Shown here piece by piece: positions 31,443 to 42,396 of a stretch of DNA of 64,000 nt. The translations under genes were made by a program, and so were the position numbers. Positions within the stretch are counted from its first letter, which is position 1. Each line of letters starts with the position of its first letter. This DNA is from a virus. The stretch lies in the IMG/VR virus record IMGVR_UViG_3300032236_001304, positions 1-64,000 of that record, one strand, 5' to 3'. A model generated the notes under the pieces. It searched no databases, was not told the origin of the DNA, and saw nothing but the letters and a program-made list of their open reading frames with translations.

Positions 31443-33473
31443 ATGGCACTACAACCGATAGATAAAAGTTGGTCTTCAAATAAAAAAGACATTAAATATG
31501 TAAACAGAGATTTTGCATCTTTAAAGCAAGCATTAGTTGAATTTACTAAAACATATTTCGCTAATACAAATAGTGATTTTACAGATGCATCTCCTGGTAT
31601 GATGTTTATAGAGCAAGCTGCGTATGTAGGTGATGTTTTATCATATTATACCGATGCTCAATTAAAAGAATCATTTATTAATGCAGCATCTAACTATAAA
31701 AACATTTTAAGCCACGCACAAAATTTTGGATATGTTCCTAAGATTAGTAGACCGGCAACAACTACATTAACGGTGTATCAACAAGTTCCATCTATAAATG
31801 TAGCGGGTAATTATGAACCGGATTTTACATATTGTGTTAAGATTAAAGAGGGAATGCAAGTTAAATCAAAATCAAATAACAATATTACATTTACAACAAC
31901 AGATGTAGTAGATTTTGGAAATTCAATAAATAGAACAGTATCGGTACTTTCATTTGACCAATCTAATAATCCTAATTTTTATTTATTAACAAAGACTGTT
32001 CCAGCTATTAGTGCAACACTTGTAACTGAAACATTCCCATTAGGTTCATTTACACCAAACCCTACTTTTAATATTGTAGATTCAAACTTTATAAAAGTAG
32101 TTTCAATTTCAGATAATTCAAACAATTATTATGAAGTTCCATATTTGGCACAAGAAATGGTGTATATTAAAGAACCAAATGCGGCATTATACGATAGTAC
32201 TTTAGTATCAGATTCGGATGTTACTCCTTACAATTTAAAGTTAATTAAAACTAATAGAAGATTTACTACAAGAGTAACCGATGTTGATACGATTCAATTA
32301 AGATTTGGAGCAGCAAGTGAAACTACGGCAGATGAAATGATTATACCTAATACTAAAAATGTAGGATTAGGATTAAACAATTCAATTAGTAGATTAGAAC
32401 AATCATTTGACCCTTCTAACTTTTTAAAGACATCCACATATGGTATTGCACCGTCTGGAACTAATAATCAATTGACGGTAAAATATTATAGTGGTGGTGG
32501 TATATCATCTAACGTAGCATCAAATGAATTACGAACAATATCTTTATTAGAATTTGATGAAGATTTATTAGCATTTAATACAATTACATCACCAACATAT
32601 CAAACAGCAAAAGCATCAATAGCAGTGGATAATTTAGTTCCTGCAACTGGTGGTAGAGGTATTGAAACATTGGATGAAATTAGAGAAAATGCAATTGCAA
32701 ATTTTGCATCACAAAATAGAGCAGTAACTAAACAAGATTACGAAGTTAGAGCATTATCGATGGATGCTGCCTTTGGTAGTATCGCTAAAGTATATGTAGA
32801 ACAAGATTCTGCGGCAGATATCAATCCAACACAAAATGTATTGAGAGATCCACAAAGTAGATCTGAGTTTCTTAATATGACAAAATCTTTGGTAGGAAAG
32901 AGTGATACTGAAATACAAACTGCAATAGATTCTTTCTTAAAATCCAAACATACTTTTAATGCAGATAATAACCCATTTGCAATCAATATGTACACATTGG
33001 GGTATAATTCTAACGGAAACCTTACAACGTTGAATAGCGCAACTAAAAACAACCTTAAAACGTATTTAAACGATTATAGATTGATTACGGATGCTGTTAA
33101 TATATTAGATGGATTTATTATTAATATAGGAGTAGAATTTGAAATAACAGTTTATTCTAATTATAATAAAAGAGAAGTAGTATTAAGTTGTTTACAATCG
33201 GTAACAAATTATTTTAATATTAATAATAGAAAAATAAATCAACCTATAAACATTAGTGAATTAGAATTAGAAATTGCTAATGTAGATGGTGTAGCATCCG
33301 TACCTAAAGTAAATATTACAAATATATGTGGGGATGGAACGGATAGTAGTTATTCTAAATATGTTTATGATATTACAGCAGCAACTAAGAATAAAATTGT
33401 ATATCCTTCATTAGACCCTTCTATTTTTGAATTGAAGTTTCCATCAACGGATATTAAAGGGAGAGCATTATAA
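31443..33473 (+). CDS. 6: Baseplate wedge protein, gp6/J-like
   Basis: The N-terminus (KYVNRDFASLKQALVEF, then DASPGMMFIEQAAYVGDVLSYYTD) is the typical start of gp6/baseplate-J-like proteins, and GRGIETLDEIRENAIANFASQNRAVTKQDYE (about 401-431) is the family's conserved central segment. The length of 676 residues is close to that of T4 gp6. The protein forms the wedge ring joining hub and tail fibres. It directly follows gp25, the usual order in T4-like phages, and the stop overlaps the next ATG. Confidence 0.85.
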   Translation: MALQPIDKSWSSNKKDIKYVNRDFASLKQALVEFTKTYFANTNSDFTDASPGMMFIEQAAYVGDVLSYYTDAQLKESFINAASNYKNILSHAQNFGYVPKISRPATTTLTVYQQVPSINVAGNYEPDFTYCVKIKEGMQVKSKSNNNITFTTTDVVDFGNSINRTVSVLSFDQSNNPNFYLLTKTVPAISATLVTETFPLGSFTPNPTFNIVDSNFIKVVSISDNSNNYYEVPYLAQEMVYIKEPNAALYDSTLVSDSDVTPYNLKLIKTNRRFTTRVTDVDTIQLRFGAASETTADEMIIPNTKNVGLGLNNSISRLEQSFDPSNFLKTSTYGIAPSGTNNQLTVKYYSGGGISSNVASNELRTISLLEFDEDLLAFNTITSPTYQTAKASIAVDNLVPATGGRGIETLDEIRENAIANFASQNRAVTKQDYEVRALSMDAAFGSIAKVYVEQDSAADINPTQNVLRDPQSRSEFLNMTKSLVGKSDTEIQTAIDSFLKSKHTFNADNNPFAINMYTLGYNSNGNLTTLNSATKNNLKTYLNDYRLITDAVNILDGFIINIGVEFEITVYSNYNKREVVLSCLQSVTNYFNINNRKINQPINISELELEIANVDGVASVPKVNITNICGDGTDSSYSKYVYDITAATKNKIVYPSLDPSIFELKFPSTDIKGRAL

Positions 33474-34558
33474 TGGTATTATTTTATACAGCATCACAAG
33501 ATGCAACTATATATTTACAACAACCTTATCAAAACACTGGTATTGATGAAATGTTGGAAATATCTAAACAATATTACGGTGATACATCTGATATGAGTAG
33601 AGTATTAATTCAATTTGATAATATTGAATTACCAAATGTTCCATTTAGTGCATCATTACAATTAAAGATAACAAAGGCAGATGAAATTCCTGCTAGATTT
33701 AGTATTGAAGCATATCCAATTAGTGGTAGTTGGGAAATGGGTACTGGTACTCGTTTTGATAATTTAACTACTAATGGTGCAACTTGGATGTATAGAAATG
33801 GAGATGATACAAATTCTAATTGGTATACACATATGGATGGTATTACGGCATCATATGATCTGTATGTAGATGGTGATGCAAGTGGATGGGGTGGTAGTTG
33901 GTATACATCATCAGTAGTATCTCAATCTTTTAATTATAGATTAGATGATATTAATTTAGATGTTACTCAATTCTTTGAAAGATGGGCAGATAATGAATTA
34001 ATTAATAATGGTATTATACTTAAATTTCCAAAAAGTGCAGAAACTGATAATGTTGATTATGGTAGTATTAAAATATTCTCAAAAGAAACTAATACAATAT
34101 ATCAACCTAAATTAGTTATTACTTATTTAGAAGATGATGTGGTTAGTGGAAGTTTAACTACAATTACAGATTATGTAAATGCTAGTCAATATGATGTTCA
34201 ATATAGAGTGTATTCTCCTAATTTAAAAACAACATATCACAAAGGACAAAAGATAACAATAAAAATAGATGCAAGAGAATTATATCCAATCAAACAATTT
34301 AATTCTACATTTGCATACCAAGTTAAATATTACTTACCATCAACCGCATATTATAGTGTGATTGACACGGTAACAAAAGAAACCCTAATACCATACTCCG
34401 ATGCAAGTAGAGTGGTACAAGGTGAATATAACAACTTAATTAAATTAAACTTTAGTAACTGGCCTATTGGTAGAAATTATACATTATTAATCAAATCAAT
34501 CGATAGTGATGATAATGAACAAATTTTTGAAGTAGGTTCATTTGACATATACGAATAA
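33473..34558 (+). CDS. Tail/baseplate protein with DNRLRE-like beta domain (361 aa)
   Basis: Residues 1-220 resemble the DNRLRE/CBM-like beta-sandwich seen in some surface and phage proteins: a start with TASQDATIYLQQPYQNTG, then RVLIQFDNIELP, ITKADEIPARFSIEAYPI and GIILKFPKSAE. The C-terminal part is a further beta domain (KTTYHKGQKITIKIDARELYP). It is likely a virion protein attached to the wedge, possibly carbohydrate binding. It overlaps both neighbours by one base. Confidence 0.55.
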   Translation: MVLFYTASQDATIYLQQPYQNTGIDEMLEISKQYYGDTSDMSRVLIQFDNIELPNVPFSASLQLKITKADEIPARFSIEAYPISGSWEMGTGTRFDNLTTNGATWMYRNGDDTNSNWYTHMDGITASYDLYVDGDASGWGGSWYTSSVVSQSFNYRLDDINLDVTQFFERWADNELINNGIILKFPKSAETDNVDYGSIKIFSKETNTIYQPKLVITYLEDDVVSGSLTTITDYVNASQYDVQYRVYSPNLKTTYHKGQKITIKIDARELYPIKQFNSTFAYQVKYYLPSTAYYSVIDTVTKETLIPYSDASRVVQGEYNNLIKLNFSNWPIGRNYTLLIKSIDSDDNEQIFEVGSFDIYE

Positions 34559-35622
34559 TGGCAATAGAAAAAAAATATATCAATCTTTCGGATACATCTA
34601 ATGAAACTAATGTCGTTACTAAATTATATGTTGACCAATACAATACATCTGAATTAATTAAATCGGTAGATACGAAAGTTACGGAATTAATTCAACCATT
34701 ACCAAACGCAAATTTAGATTTAGTACCAAAGCCGGTTTATGATGCAGAATTATCGCATAGTGCAGATTTACAAAAACAAGTTAATAATTTACAAAATGAA
34801 GTAACTGATTTAACTACACAGGTTCAATCATTAACAGCCGATAGTAGTTCATTATATACATCAAATGATAATTTTAGGCTTATAAATGCAAAGTTAGAAA
34901 ATTCCGTAGCATCAATTCAACAAACGGTATTAGAATTAAGAACTAACTTAACTACATCATTAACTAAAGCGATTAATGAAGCAACAGAAAGAACTGCATT
35001 AGAAGCTGAAAATAATGGTTTGACTGCTCAAAAGAATGCATTAATTAAACAAATCGATACTTTAAATAATTTATTAGCACAAGCAAACGCAACAATACAA
35101 GTAGCACAACAACAATTAAGTGCAAAACAGCAAGCAATTGCGGCTGGTGGTGTTTCTACCGGTGAATTAGCTACTATTATATTTGATGCGGGTGATATTA
35201 CTAAATCTAAATTAACCGCAATGATAAACCAAGATTATAATGGTGGACCTAACGGTGTTCAAAATAAGTTTACTAAACCTGGTGATAATAATGGAGAAGG
35301 GTATGTTACTTATTTTGATGTAGTTGCAGGACCTAAAGATATTATAGTTGATACAAATGCAACGGGTGGATATACTATTGTTCCATGGAATTTTGGTGTT
35401 TCTTTACCGGTTACATTAAAAGCAAATGAAACAAAAAGATTTAATATGGTAGACCCTAACCAACAATGGTTAAATACATATCCTGGTAATGATGGTGGAA
35501 GTTTTTGGAAAGCATCTAAACCAACAGTATCTATGTTTACATTTTCAGTTGTAGTTAAAGATATAGACCCTAATGGAAAAACCGAAAATAAAAACTTTAC
35601 TGGTAAAATTTGGAAACACTAA
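34558..35622 (+). CDS. Coiled-coil virion protein (354 aa)
   Basis: A long coiled coil spans about residues 60-205 (LQKQVNNLQNEVTDLTTQV; QIDTLNNLLAQANATIQVAQQ). The C-terminal 140 residues form a beta-rich domain (DIIVDTNATGGYTIVPWNFG, WLNTYPGNDGGSFWKASK). This architecture is typical of trimeric phage fibre or baseplate-connector proteins. No closer family is recognised. Confidence 0.55.
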   Translation: MAIEKKYINLSDTSNETNVVTKLYVDQYNTSELIKSVDTKVTELIQPLPNANLDLVPKPVYDAELSHSADLQKQVNNLQNEVTDLTTQVQSLTADSSSLYTSNDNFRLINAKLENSVASIQQTVLELRTNLTTSLTKAINEATERTALEAENNGLTAQKNALIKQIDTLNNLLAQANATIQVAQQQLSAKQQAIAAGGVSTGELATIIFDAGDITKSKLTAMINQDYNGGPNGVQNKFTKPGDNNGEGYVTYFDVVAGPKDIIVDTNATGGYTIVPWNFGVSLPVTLKANETKRFNMVDPNQQWLNTYPGNDGGSFWKASKPTVSMFTFSVVVKDIDPNGKTENKNFTGKIWKH

Positions 35623-35625
35623 TAT

Positions 35626-36888
35626 ATGGCAATAAACGATTTTAAAAATATTGAAAACATTAATCTTAATTTAGATTCAACTGCTCAGTTAATCAATTCT
35701 AAAGATTTAAAGATATTCAAAACAAGTGCTAAAAACATTACTGATTTTGGAATGTCAAAGAATGATGTTATTGAGTTTAGAGTATATGATATTTCAAATA
35801 ATTTATTAGAACAAACCGGTGGAATAAAAGTAAGATATATCCATAAAAATGATTTATCAAAATATCTTAAAAGTGATGTTGATTCAAAAACACAAGAATT
35901 AATTTATGATATTGATGTTGAAAAATTAATTAGAGAAGCTGGATATGGTAATGGTGAATTTAAAGTATCTTTTAATTTTTTAAAGAACTATGTAGGAAAT
36001 GAGGATAAAAAACAAAGAGTTTGGATACATGAAGTTTCACCAAGTAGAACTGAAATAAGAATAATGCCTTTATTGAGCACAGATGATAGTTTAAATTCAA
36101 AAGTTATTCATAGATACAATTCTTTATTAGAAAAGGGAAATGAATTAAGAGAAAATATTTCTATTATAAAGAATGCAATAGATTCAATTCAAAATCAAAT
36201 AAGTGATTTAATAGATAACTATTTTGTATCAAAACATGGTAAAGTTTGGTTAGATGTTGTATTAAGAGATTATAAATTTAATGATTTAAATTATACGGCA
36301 TTTAAAGAAAAGATTTTTAATGATTTTAAAAATTCTGTGTATTATCAATTAGATGGAAAAGAATATAATATTAATTCTGCAAATTATGGTAAAAACTCAA
36401 TTAACCCATTTGATATAGATGAATTTTTATCTACATCAGATGTATTAGTATTATTACAAAATAGATTATTTGAATCAATTGAATATAGTGCATCTAAAAT
36501 TGCACAATACGATATTCCACAAATAATAAAAGATTATACACAAACTAAAGTAGATTCACAATTGTTACAATCATTGTTAGATACAAATTACACAACTAAA
36601 AGTAATTTAACACAAAACAATAAATTAGGAACAATTAAACAATCAACAGTTACTATTGATACTACACCTCCTGTTGAAAAGAAAAAAGAAGATGTGATTA
36701 TACCAACACCACCAGCAGAACCTCCAACACCACCGCCACCTACAAAGGGTGGAGTAAGTAGTGGAGCAGGTGCAGCTGGTAGTGGTAATGCTAGATATAT
36801 ACAAGATTACACAGCTGCCGATATTCATCAATTAGGTAGTACTGGAGAAAGAGTTAATAAAGCTTTAGTACAAGATGTATATCAATAA
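35626..36888 (+). CDS. Virion protein with proline-rich linker (420 aa)
   Basis: The N-terminal 160 residues are beta-rich (VIEFRVYDISNNLLEQTGGIKVRYI; GEFKVSFNFLKNYVGNE). A helical centre follows. A Pro-rich linker (about 342-370, PPVEKKKEDVIIPTPPAEPP) leads to a short C-terminal segment with GAGAAGSGNARYIQDYTAAD. The linker suggests a flexible join to another virion part. It precedes a late-promoter-like motif and the giant 1594-residue gene. Confidence 0.5.
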   Translation: MAINDFKNIENINLNLDSTAQLINSKDLKIFKTSAKNITDFGMSKNDVIEFRVYDISNNLLEQTGGIKVRYIHKNDLSKYLKSDVDSKTQELIYDIDVEKLIREAGYGNGEFKVSFNFLKNYVGNEDKKQRVWIHEVSPSRTEIRIMPLLSTDDSLNSKVIHRYNSLLEKGNELRENISIIKNAIDSIQNQISDLIDNYFVSKHGKVWLDVVLRDYKFNDLNYTAFKEKIFNDFKNSVYYQLDGKEYNINSANYGKNSINPFDIDEFLSTSDVLVLLQNRLFESIEYSASKIAQYDIPQIIKDYTQTKVDSQLLQSLLDTNYTTKSNLTQNNKLGTIKQSTVTIDTTPPVEKKKEDVIIPTPPAEPPTPPPPTKGGVSSGAGAAGSGNARYIQDYTAADIHQLGSTGERVNKALVQDVYQ

Positions 36889-36901
36889 AAATTAAATAAA
36901 A

Positions 36902-36910
36902 ATATTTATA
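36902..36910 (+). promoter_or_regulatory. Candidate late promoter element
   Basis: An exact ATATTTATA ends 4 bases before the ATG of the 1594-residue gene. Confidence 0.55.
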
Positions 36911-36914
36911 CTCA

Positions 36915-39900
36915 ATGGGATATTTAGAAAATTTGTATTCAAAAAATATGACGGGTGGTAACTACATTCCGTTTAATTCATTAGATATTTTTAATGAAAC
37001 TATTAGTAGTGGAACTAGTGGTAATAGTGGTGGATATACACCTGCAGTCAAATCACCCGGAAACGATTTAAAAATATTTCTTACAAATACAAGTCAGTAT
37101 AAAGGACAAATGACCTTTAATGTTCAAAATCAGAACTATAATGAAGGTACATCGATTGCAATTGATTCAAACACAATTAATGATAGTTTATTAATTAAAC
37201 CAATTGTAAATGATGGATATACATTAAAAAATTATTTTCAATTTGTAAAAGGTTCTAATGGTAAGATTCTGTTTAATACTTACAATGGTAGAAATGAATT
37301 ACAAGGAACTAAGCAATTAGAGTTACCCGATACACTTGATTTGGGATTTGATTTGGATGTAACACCTAAAATAGTTACAAAAACAACAGCTACTAAAATA
37401 CAATCTGTTTTTTTAACTACTAATTATAATAATTCTACATTAAATAATGAATTAGAAGTAACTATTGGTTCAAATGATTTATCATCACCAAAAAAATTAA
37501 AAATAGGTGATTCGGTAGATATTTCAAATATTAACAATACATCATCCGATTTAAATATTTCGGTTAGTGGATTATCATCGTTTAATTTAAAAAATATTAG
37601 ATGGCAATATGCTAATAAATTTAGTAGTAATAGTGTATTTGATATAAATGATTTTAATATATTAACAGGTGATACAACCGCGGTAATAAAAAATACAATA
37701 TTCAATTCTAATATTGTATTATTAATAGAAGTAGTTCCTAATACTGCAAATTATCCTACACTAACATTAGATAAAAATACAATAACTACTAATATTGCGG
37801 AAAGTGTTTTTGCTAATAAGAGTGATTATTCAATTAATGTTGATTGTAAAATAACAAAAGCTGATTCGGTAAAAATTAAAACGCCATATAGAGAATTTAC
37901 ACAAACTGTAAGTAATGGTATTTTTTTAGATTTACAAAATGACTTTAAAAATAATGAAGGACAGTTTAAAGTATTATTGACACCATATTCAAATTTATAT
38001 GGTGATGGAATTACACAATCAATATTAATAACAATTGGTAAAGTATTTGATACTCCAATTATAGATAAAATAGATTATCCAACAAATGTAACAATACCTG
38101 TTTATAGTTTTGGTGATACTAATTTTACAATACTTTTTGAAAGTACGTTAGCTAATAAAGTATTAATATATCATACAAAAGAAGATGATGTAAATTTATT
38201 TGGCAAATTTAACGCAAATGATAAAATAATATTAAACTATAATTCTATTAAAGCATTTAATACAAATGCAACCTTAGATTTATTAATAGTTCCATATAAT
38301 GGAAACATTAAAGGTGAAATAGAAAGAATTAGTATTTCATTTGATGATCCTGGATTTTATGTTTCTACACAAAATTTAAAAGATGAATTATTTAATGCAA
38401 TTGCATCACAATTAAAACTTAATTTAAATAAATCAAGTTATTTAAATCATTTAACATCATTTGATGTAGATGATAAGCAAATTATTATTTCAAATTGGGA
38501 TACTGATACTAATACCTTTACTAAATTTAAAACCGATGAATTAGGTAATCAAATTCCCGATGGTCAAATAAGTAAAACTATTGTATTAAAATTATATGAA
38601 CCATTACCAACGAATATTAATAAAAATGATACTCTTTGGATTTCTGAATTAATGGCATTACCAATATTACAATCGGTTGTAATTAGTGGTAATAATGAAG
38701 ATAATTGTATTCCATTAAGAGCTGCTAATTTTAATATTGAAGTTGATTTTGTTAAAGGACAATCTACCGGATTTGAGTCATATGATAGTTTAATATTAAG
38801 TGGTTCTACTACATCTCAACAATTAATAGACAAATATTTAACTGAAAATTTTATTGATGTTAAAGGTATTAATATTAAGTATGCAAGTGGTTCTACTCCT
38901 ACATTTGAAAATTTTGTAAAGTATAGTAGTGCAGTTGAAAGATTAGCAAACTTTAGATATAAAAAAGAATTGGCTGAATGGTATGATGATAAAATCAATA
39001 CATTATCAGATGTAGCTACATCAACTACTACTGCATTAAATTTAGATATTCAAAATTATATTACTAAAAAAACAAATTTAGTAACTGGATTTGATGGTTG
39101 GGAAACATATCTAACACAAAGTGTATTTACGGGTTCTTTTAATAATAATATAGATGTATATAATAATTACTATACATTGGCAAGTGAATATGATAGAACT
39201 AACAATAATGCTTTAAAAAACAATTTACCATTACATATTATTGATGATAATAATAATTTAGATTATGTATTATTCTTAGATATGGTTGGTAATTATTTTG
39301 ATATCTTGTGGGCATATATTAAAGGTATAAGTGACCAACGTAAAATATCAGAACAAAAGAGTGATGGTATAAGTGATGATTTGTTATATCAATATTTAAA
39401 ATCATTTGGATGGGATGCTAAAAATTTAAATTCTAATAAACAACTTTGGGATTATACATTTGGTTATAATAATGAAGGTGTTACTGGTTCATTTACATCT
39501 GATGTTCATTTGGGTGAAAATAATACATTAATTACACCTGAAGCAGCTAATTCACAAATTTGGAGAAGAATTGCAAATAACTTACCTTATTTATTAAAAC
39601 ATAAAGGTAGTATTAGAGGTATTAATGCATTACTTACTTGTTATGGTATACCGGCATCTAATATTTCTATTATGGAGTTCGGTGGCCCTAATATACAAAC
39701 CGTAGAAGATTCACCTAAATTTATATACGATAGTTTAACACATAATTTAGTATTTGATAATGTAAGTGCTAGTTTAAATATTCCATTCAACGGAACACCT
39801 AAACCACAATCAATTGAGTTTAAATTTAAACCAAATGATTTTGAATCATATACATTTATAACAGGTAGTAATTTTAAAATAGGAATTGTAGCGAATAATT

Positions 39901-41699
39901 CAGGCGATGTAATTGGTAAAAAATATGGTTATTTAAAAATAAACAATCAATTATTTGATAATATATCATATCCGTTTTACGATGGTAATTATCATAGTAT
40001 ATTAATTAACAAAAGTGGTAGTTCAATTACTACATATGTTAAAACAAATGATAAAGACAGAATTATACATAGTGCTGAGTGGAATGCTACTATTGTAGAA
40101 AGTGATTACGAAAATACAACTACATTATCATTCACAGGATTTAAAGGTCATTTAGAAGAGTTTAGATTATGGAATACTAACTTAAGTGAGAGTGTATTTG
40201 ATAATCACGTAATAATGCCTGAGGCGATAAATGGTAATGATATTTATGGTTCTACAAATGATTTATTATTAAGATTAGATTTTGAAAGACCACAGAGTTT
40301 ATTTACTACTAGTTCAATTAATAATGTAGCACCTAATTTAAACTATATAGATTCAGTAGAAACTATTGGTTTTGCAAGTGCATCTAATTATCCATGGAAT
40401 TATGAAGTATTAGAAAGACAAGTATCTTTAACAATTCCTAATAGTGGAGCAAGTAGATATTACACTAATAAAGTAAGATTAGAATCACAACAATTAGTAG
40501 GTAATTTATCTCCAACAAAAAGAGCAACTAAAAAAGCATTTGAAACATCTACAAAAGATTCTAATAGAGTAGGTTTATTTTTCTCACCTAATAAAGATTT
40601 GGATTTAGATATTGCAAAATCATTGGGTGGTGAATCATTTGATGATTTTATCGGTGACCCTCAATATGAATATGGATATACAACTTATCCTGAATTAGAT
40701 ACTATACGAAACTATTATTTTGAAAGAGTAGGTGAACGAAACTTATATGAGTTTATTCGTTTAATTAAATTCTATGATAAATCATTATTTGTTAATTTAA
40801 AAGAAATGTTGCCAGTTAGAGCAAATGCTACAACAGGTCTTTTAATAGCACCACATTTATTAGAAAGAAATAAAGTTAAAATAAATAGACCCAAAGTTGA
40901 AGCAGAGAGTTTAGAGGGTATTGTAAAAGAAACTCAAATTACAGATTTAGTTGGTAATTATAATGTATTAGATAGTGAATTAGATTTAAGAGATACATTA
41001 AATAATATAAGTGCAATTAATGAAGATTTAGATGCGGAAATAAATGCAACTGATACCTACAATTTTGCTGCAGAAGATTTAACATATGAAGTTACAATTG
41101 ATAATGATTTGGGAAATGTAGCTAGTGCAGAATGGGAAACGTATGATGGAACAATTGATTATAATAGATATGCTGGAACGTTAACAACTGAATTTGAATT
41201 ACTTGGTTCTGGGCAAGTTGTTGGTATGGGATTATATGATGATTATGGATTTAATACTTATTTTACAAACGGATATGGAAAATATCATTATGAAGAAAAT
41301 GGTTCATTTAAATCTAAAGGTGTAAGAGGATTTTTAGTAACTAGAAAACATACTTATTTATATCCAAGTGCAAGTATTAATGGTATTGTATCTACGGTGG
41401 CGACTTCATCTTTTTCACAAGATTTAATTATACAAGATTTTAGTTCTAGTTTAGGATTACAAGGAGATCCTAATATAATTAGTATCGTTACAGCAAGTGG
41501 ATATTTACCATCTCATCATATTTATAAAGGTGAAAAACACACTGGTATGCAGAATTTGTTTTACAATGGTTCTAAACAAACAAAATATACTACAATAGAC
41601 GGTAAAGATGCAGTTGAAACATTTGTAACTAATCCAACTACATTACGAGTTACTAAACAAGGTAGAAGTAATAACGAACCAATCTTAGAAGTTGATTAA
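36915..41699 (+). CDS. Giant baseplate/tail protein with LamG-like domain (1594 aa)
   Basis: The largest protein in the window. The N-terminal ~580 residues consist of repeated beta-rich segments. NLPYLLKHKGSIRGINALL and CYGIPASNISIMEFGG (about 888-925) form a motif conserved in large tail/baseplate proteins of T4-like phages (YLLKxKGTxRxxxALxxxYGIP). Residues about 953-1092 are LamG/concanavalin-like (QSIEFKFKPNDF, GNYHSILINKSGSSITTYV, GHLEEFRLWNTNLSE), a fold that binds carbohydrates. The C-terminus (about 1250-1420) is helical with YFERVGERNLYEFIRLIKF. It probably corresponds in position to the T4 gp7-gp10 baseplate periphery, which is inference. Confidence 0.6.
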   Translation: MGYLENLYSKNMTGGNYIPFNSLDIFNETISSGTSGNSGGYTPAVKSPGNDLKIFLTNTSQYKGQMTFNVQNQNYNEGTSIAIDSNTINDSLLIKPIVNDGYTLKNYFQFVKGSNGKILFNTYNGRNELQGTKQLELPDTLDLGFDLDVTPKIVTKTTATKIQSVFLTTNYNNSTLNNELEVTIGSNDLSSPKKLKIGDSVDISNINNTSSDLNISVSGLSSFNLKNIRWQYANKFSSNSVFDINDFNILTGDTTAVIKNTIFNSNIVLLIEVVPNTANYPTLTLDKNTITTNIAESVFANKSDYSINVDCKITKADSVKIKTPYREFTQTVSNGIFLDLQNDFKNNEGQFKVLLTPYSNLYGDGITQSILITIGKVFDTPIIDKIDYPTNVTIPVYSFGDTNFTILFESTLANKVLIYHTKEDDVNLFGKFNANDKIILNYNSIKAFNTNATLDLLIVPYNGNIKGEIERISISFDDPGFYVSTQNLKDELFNAIASQLKLNLNKSSYLNHLTSFDVDDKQIIISNWDTDTNTFTKFKTDELGNQIPDGQISKTIVLKLYEPLPTNINKNDTLWISELMALPILQSVVISGNNEDNCIPLRAANFNIEVDFVKGQSTGFESYDSLILSGSTTSQQLIDKYLTENFIDVKGINIKYASGSTPTFENFVKYSSAVERLANFRYKKELAEWYDDKINTLSDVATSTTTALNLDIQNYITKKTNLVTGFDGWETYLTQSVFTGSFNNNIDVYNNYYTLASEYDRTNNNALKNNLPLHIIDDNNNLDYVLFLDMVGNYFDILWAYIKGISDQRKISEQKSDGISDDLLYQYLKSFGWDAKNLNSNKQLWDYTFGYNNEGVTGSFTSDVHLGENNTLITPEAANSQIWRRIANNLPYLLKHKGSIRGINALLTCYGIPASNISIMEFGGPNIQTVEDSPKFIYDSLTHNLVFDNVSASLNIPFNGTPKPQSIEFKFKPNDFESYTFITGSNFKIGIVANNSGDVIGKKYGYLKINNQLFDNISYPFYDGNYHSILINKSGSSITTYVKTNDKDRIIHSAEWNATIVESDYENTTTLSFTGFKGHLEEFRLWNTNLSESVFDNHVIMPEAINGNDIYGSTNDLLLRLDFERPQSLFTTSSINNVAPNLNYIDSVETIGFASASNYPWNYEVLERQVSLTIPNSGASRYYTNKVRLESQQLVGNLSPTKRATKKAFETSTKDSNRVGLFFSPNKDLDLDIAKSLGGESFDDFIGDPQYEYGYTTYPELDTIRNYYFERVGERNLYEFIRLIKFYDKSLFVNLKEMLPVRANATTGLLIAPHLLERNKVKINRPKVEAESLEGIVKETQITDLVGNYNVLDSELDLRDTLNNISAINEDLDAEINATDTYNFAAEDLTYEVTIDNDLGNVASAEWETYDGTIDYNRYAGTLTTEFELLGSGQVVGMGLYDDYGFNTYFTNGYGKYHYEENGSFKSKGVRGFLVTRKHTYLYPSASINGIVSTVATSSFSQDLIIQDFSSSLGLQGDPNIISIVTASGYLPSHHIYKGEKHTGMQNLFYNGSKQTKYTTIDGKDAVETFVTNPTTLRVTKQGRSNNEPILEVD

Positions 41700-41726
41700 A
41701 AATAATGTAAAGAAAAAATATTTTAT

Positions 41727-41735
41727 ATATTTATA
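41727..41735 (+). promoter_or_regulatory. Candidate late promoter element
   Basis: An exact ATATTTATA within the 56-base gap between the giant gene and the next virion gene, 20 bases before the ATG. Confidence 0.55.
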
Positions 41736-41755
41736 AAAAGAAATAACAAACTATT

Positions 41756-42379
41756 ATGGCATATTTAGATAACACAACGATTACAGTAGATGCTATCCTT
41801 ACAAAAAAAGGAAGAGAAAAATTAGCAGCTGGTCAACCTTTAAACATTACACAATTTGCATTAGGTGATGATGAAATTGATTATAATTTATATGATGCAG
41901 CACATCCAAAAGGAAGTGCTTTTTATGATTATGCAATTTTAAAAACACCAATTTTAGAAGCATCTCCGGATGAAACACAAGCATTAAAATACAAATTAGT
42001 AACTTTACCAAAAGGTACAGTAAAAATACCTGTGGTTTCAATTAATGTTGCATCTATTGCAGCAAAAACTACCGGTGGTAAATTCCCTATCACTCCTTCA
42101 ACTTCACCAGCGGGTAATTTGAATGGTGGTTATACAGCAGTATTAGGAAATAAAAATGCTGGTACTATTGTTGGTGAAGGTTTAGCAAATGTAACAACAA
42201 CTTCAACTACATTTACAAATAGTGTAACTGCAACTGCTGAAGTAGTTAAAGGTATGACATTTACTTTCATTCCTAATAGTTCATTAACTTCTACATTAAC
42301 AACAACATTAACTATATTTGGTAACGAAACTGGTGGTAGTATTACTATTCCTGTAACCGTTACTTATGTAGCTGCATAA
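41756..42379 (+). CDS. Virion protein, tail-fibre/collar-type N-terminus (207 aa)
   Basis: The start NTTITVDAILTKKGREKLAAGQPLNITQFALGDDEIDYNLYD is a conserved N-terminal module of structural proteins in marine T4-like phages (TVDAxLTxxGRxxLA...FALxDDEIDY). The rest is Thr/Gly-rich beta sequence (ITPSTSPAGNLNGGYTAVL; TTTLTIFGNETGGSITIPV), like a fibre tip or decoration domain. It likely forms part of the tail tip. Confidence 0.6.
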   Translation: MAYLDNTTITVDAILTKKGREKLAAGQPLNITQFALGDDEIDYNLYDAAHPKGSAFYDYAILKTPILEASPDETQALKYKLVTLPKGTVKIPVVSINVASIAAKTTGGKFPITPSTSPAGNLNGGYTAVLGNKNAGTIVGEGLANVTTTSTTFTNSVTATAEVVKGMTFTFIPNSSLTSTLTTTLTIFGNETGGSITIPVTVTYVAA

Positions 42380-42396
42380 AATAATAAAAAACGAAT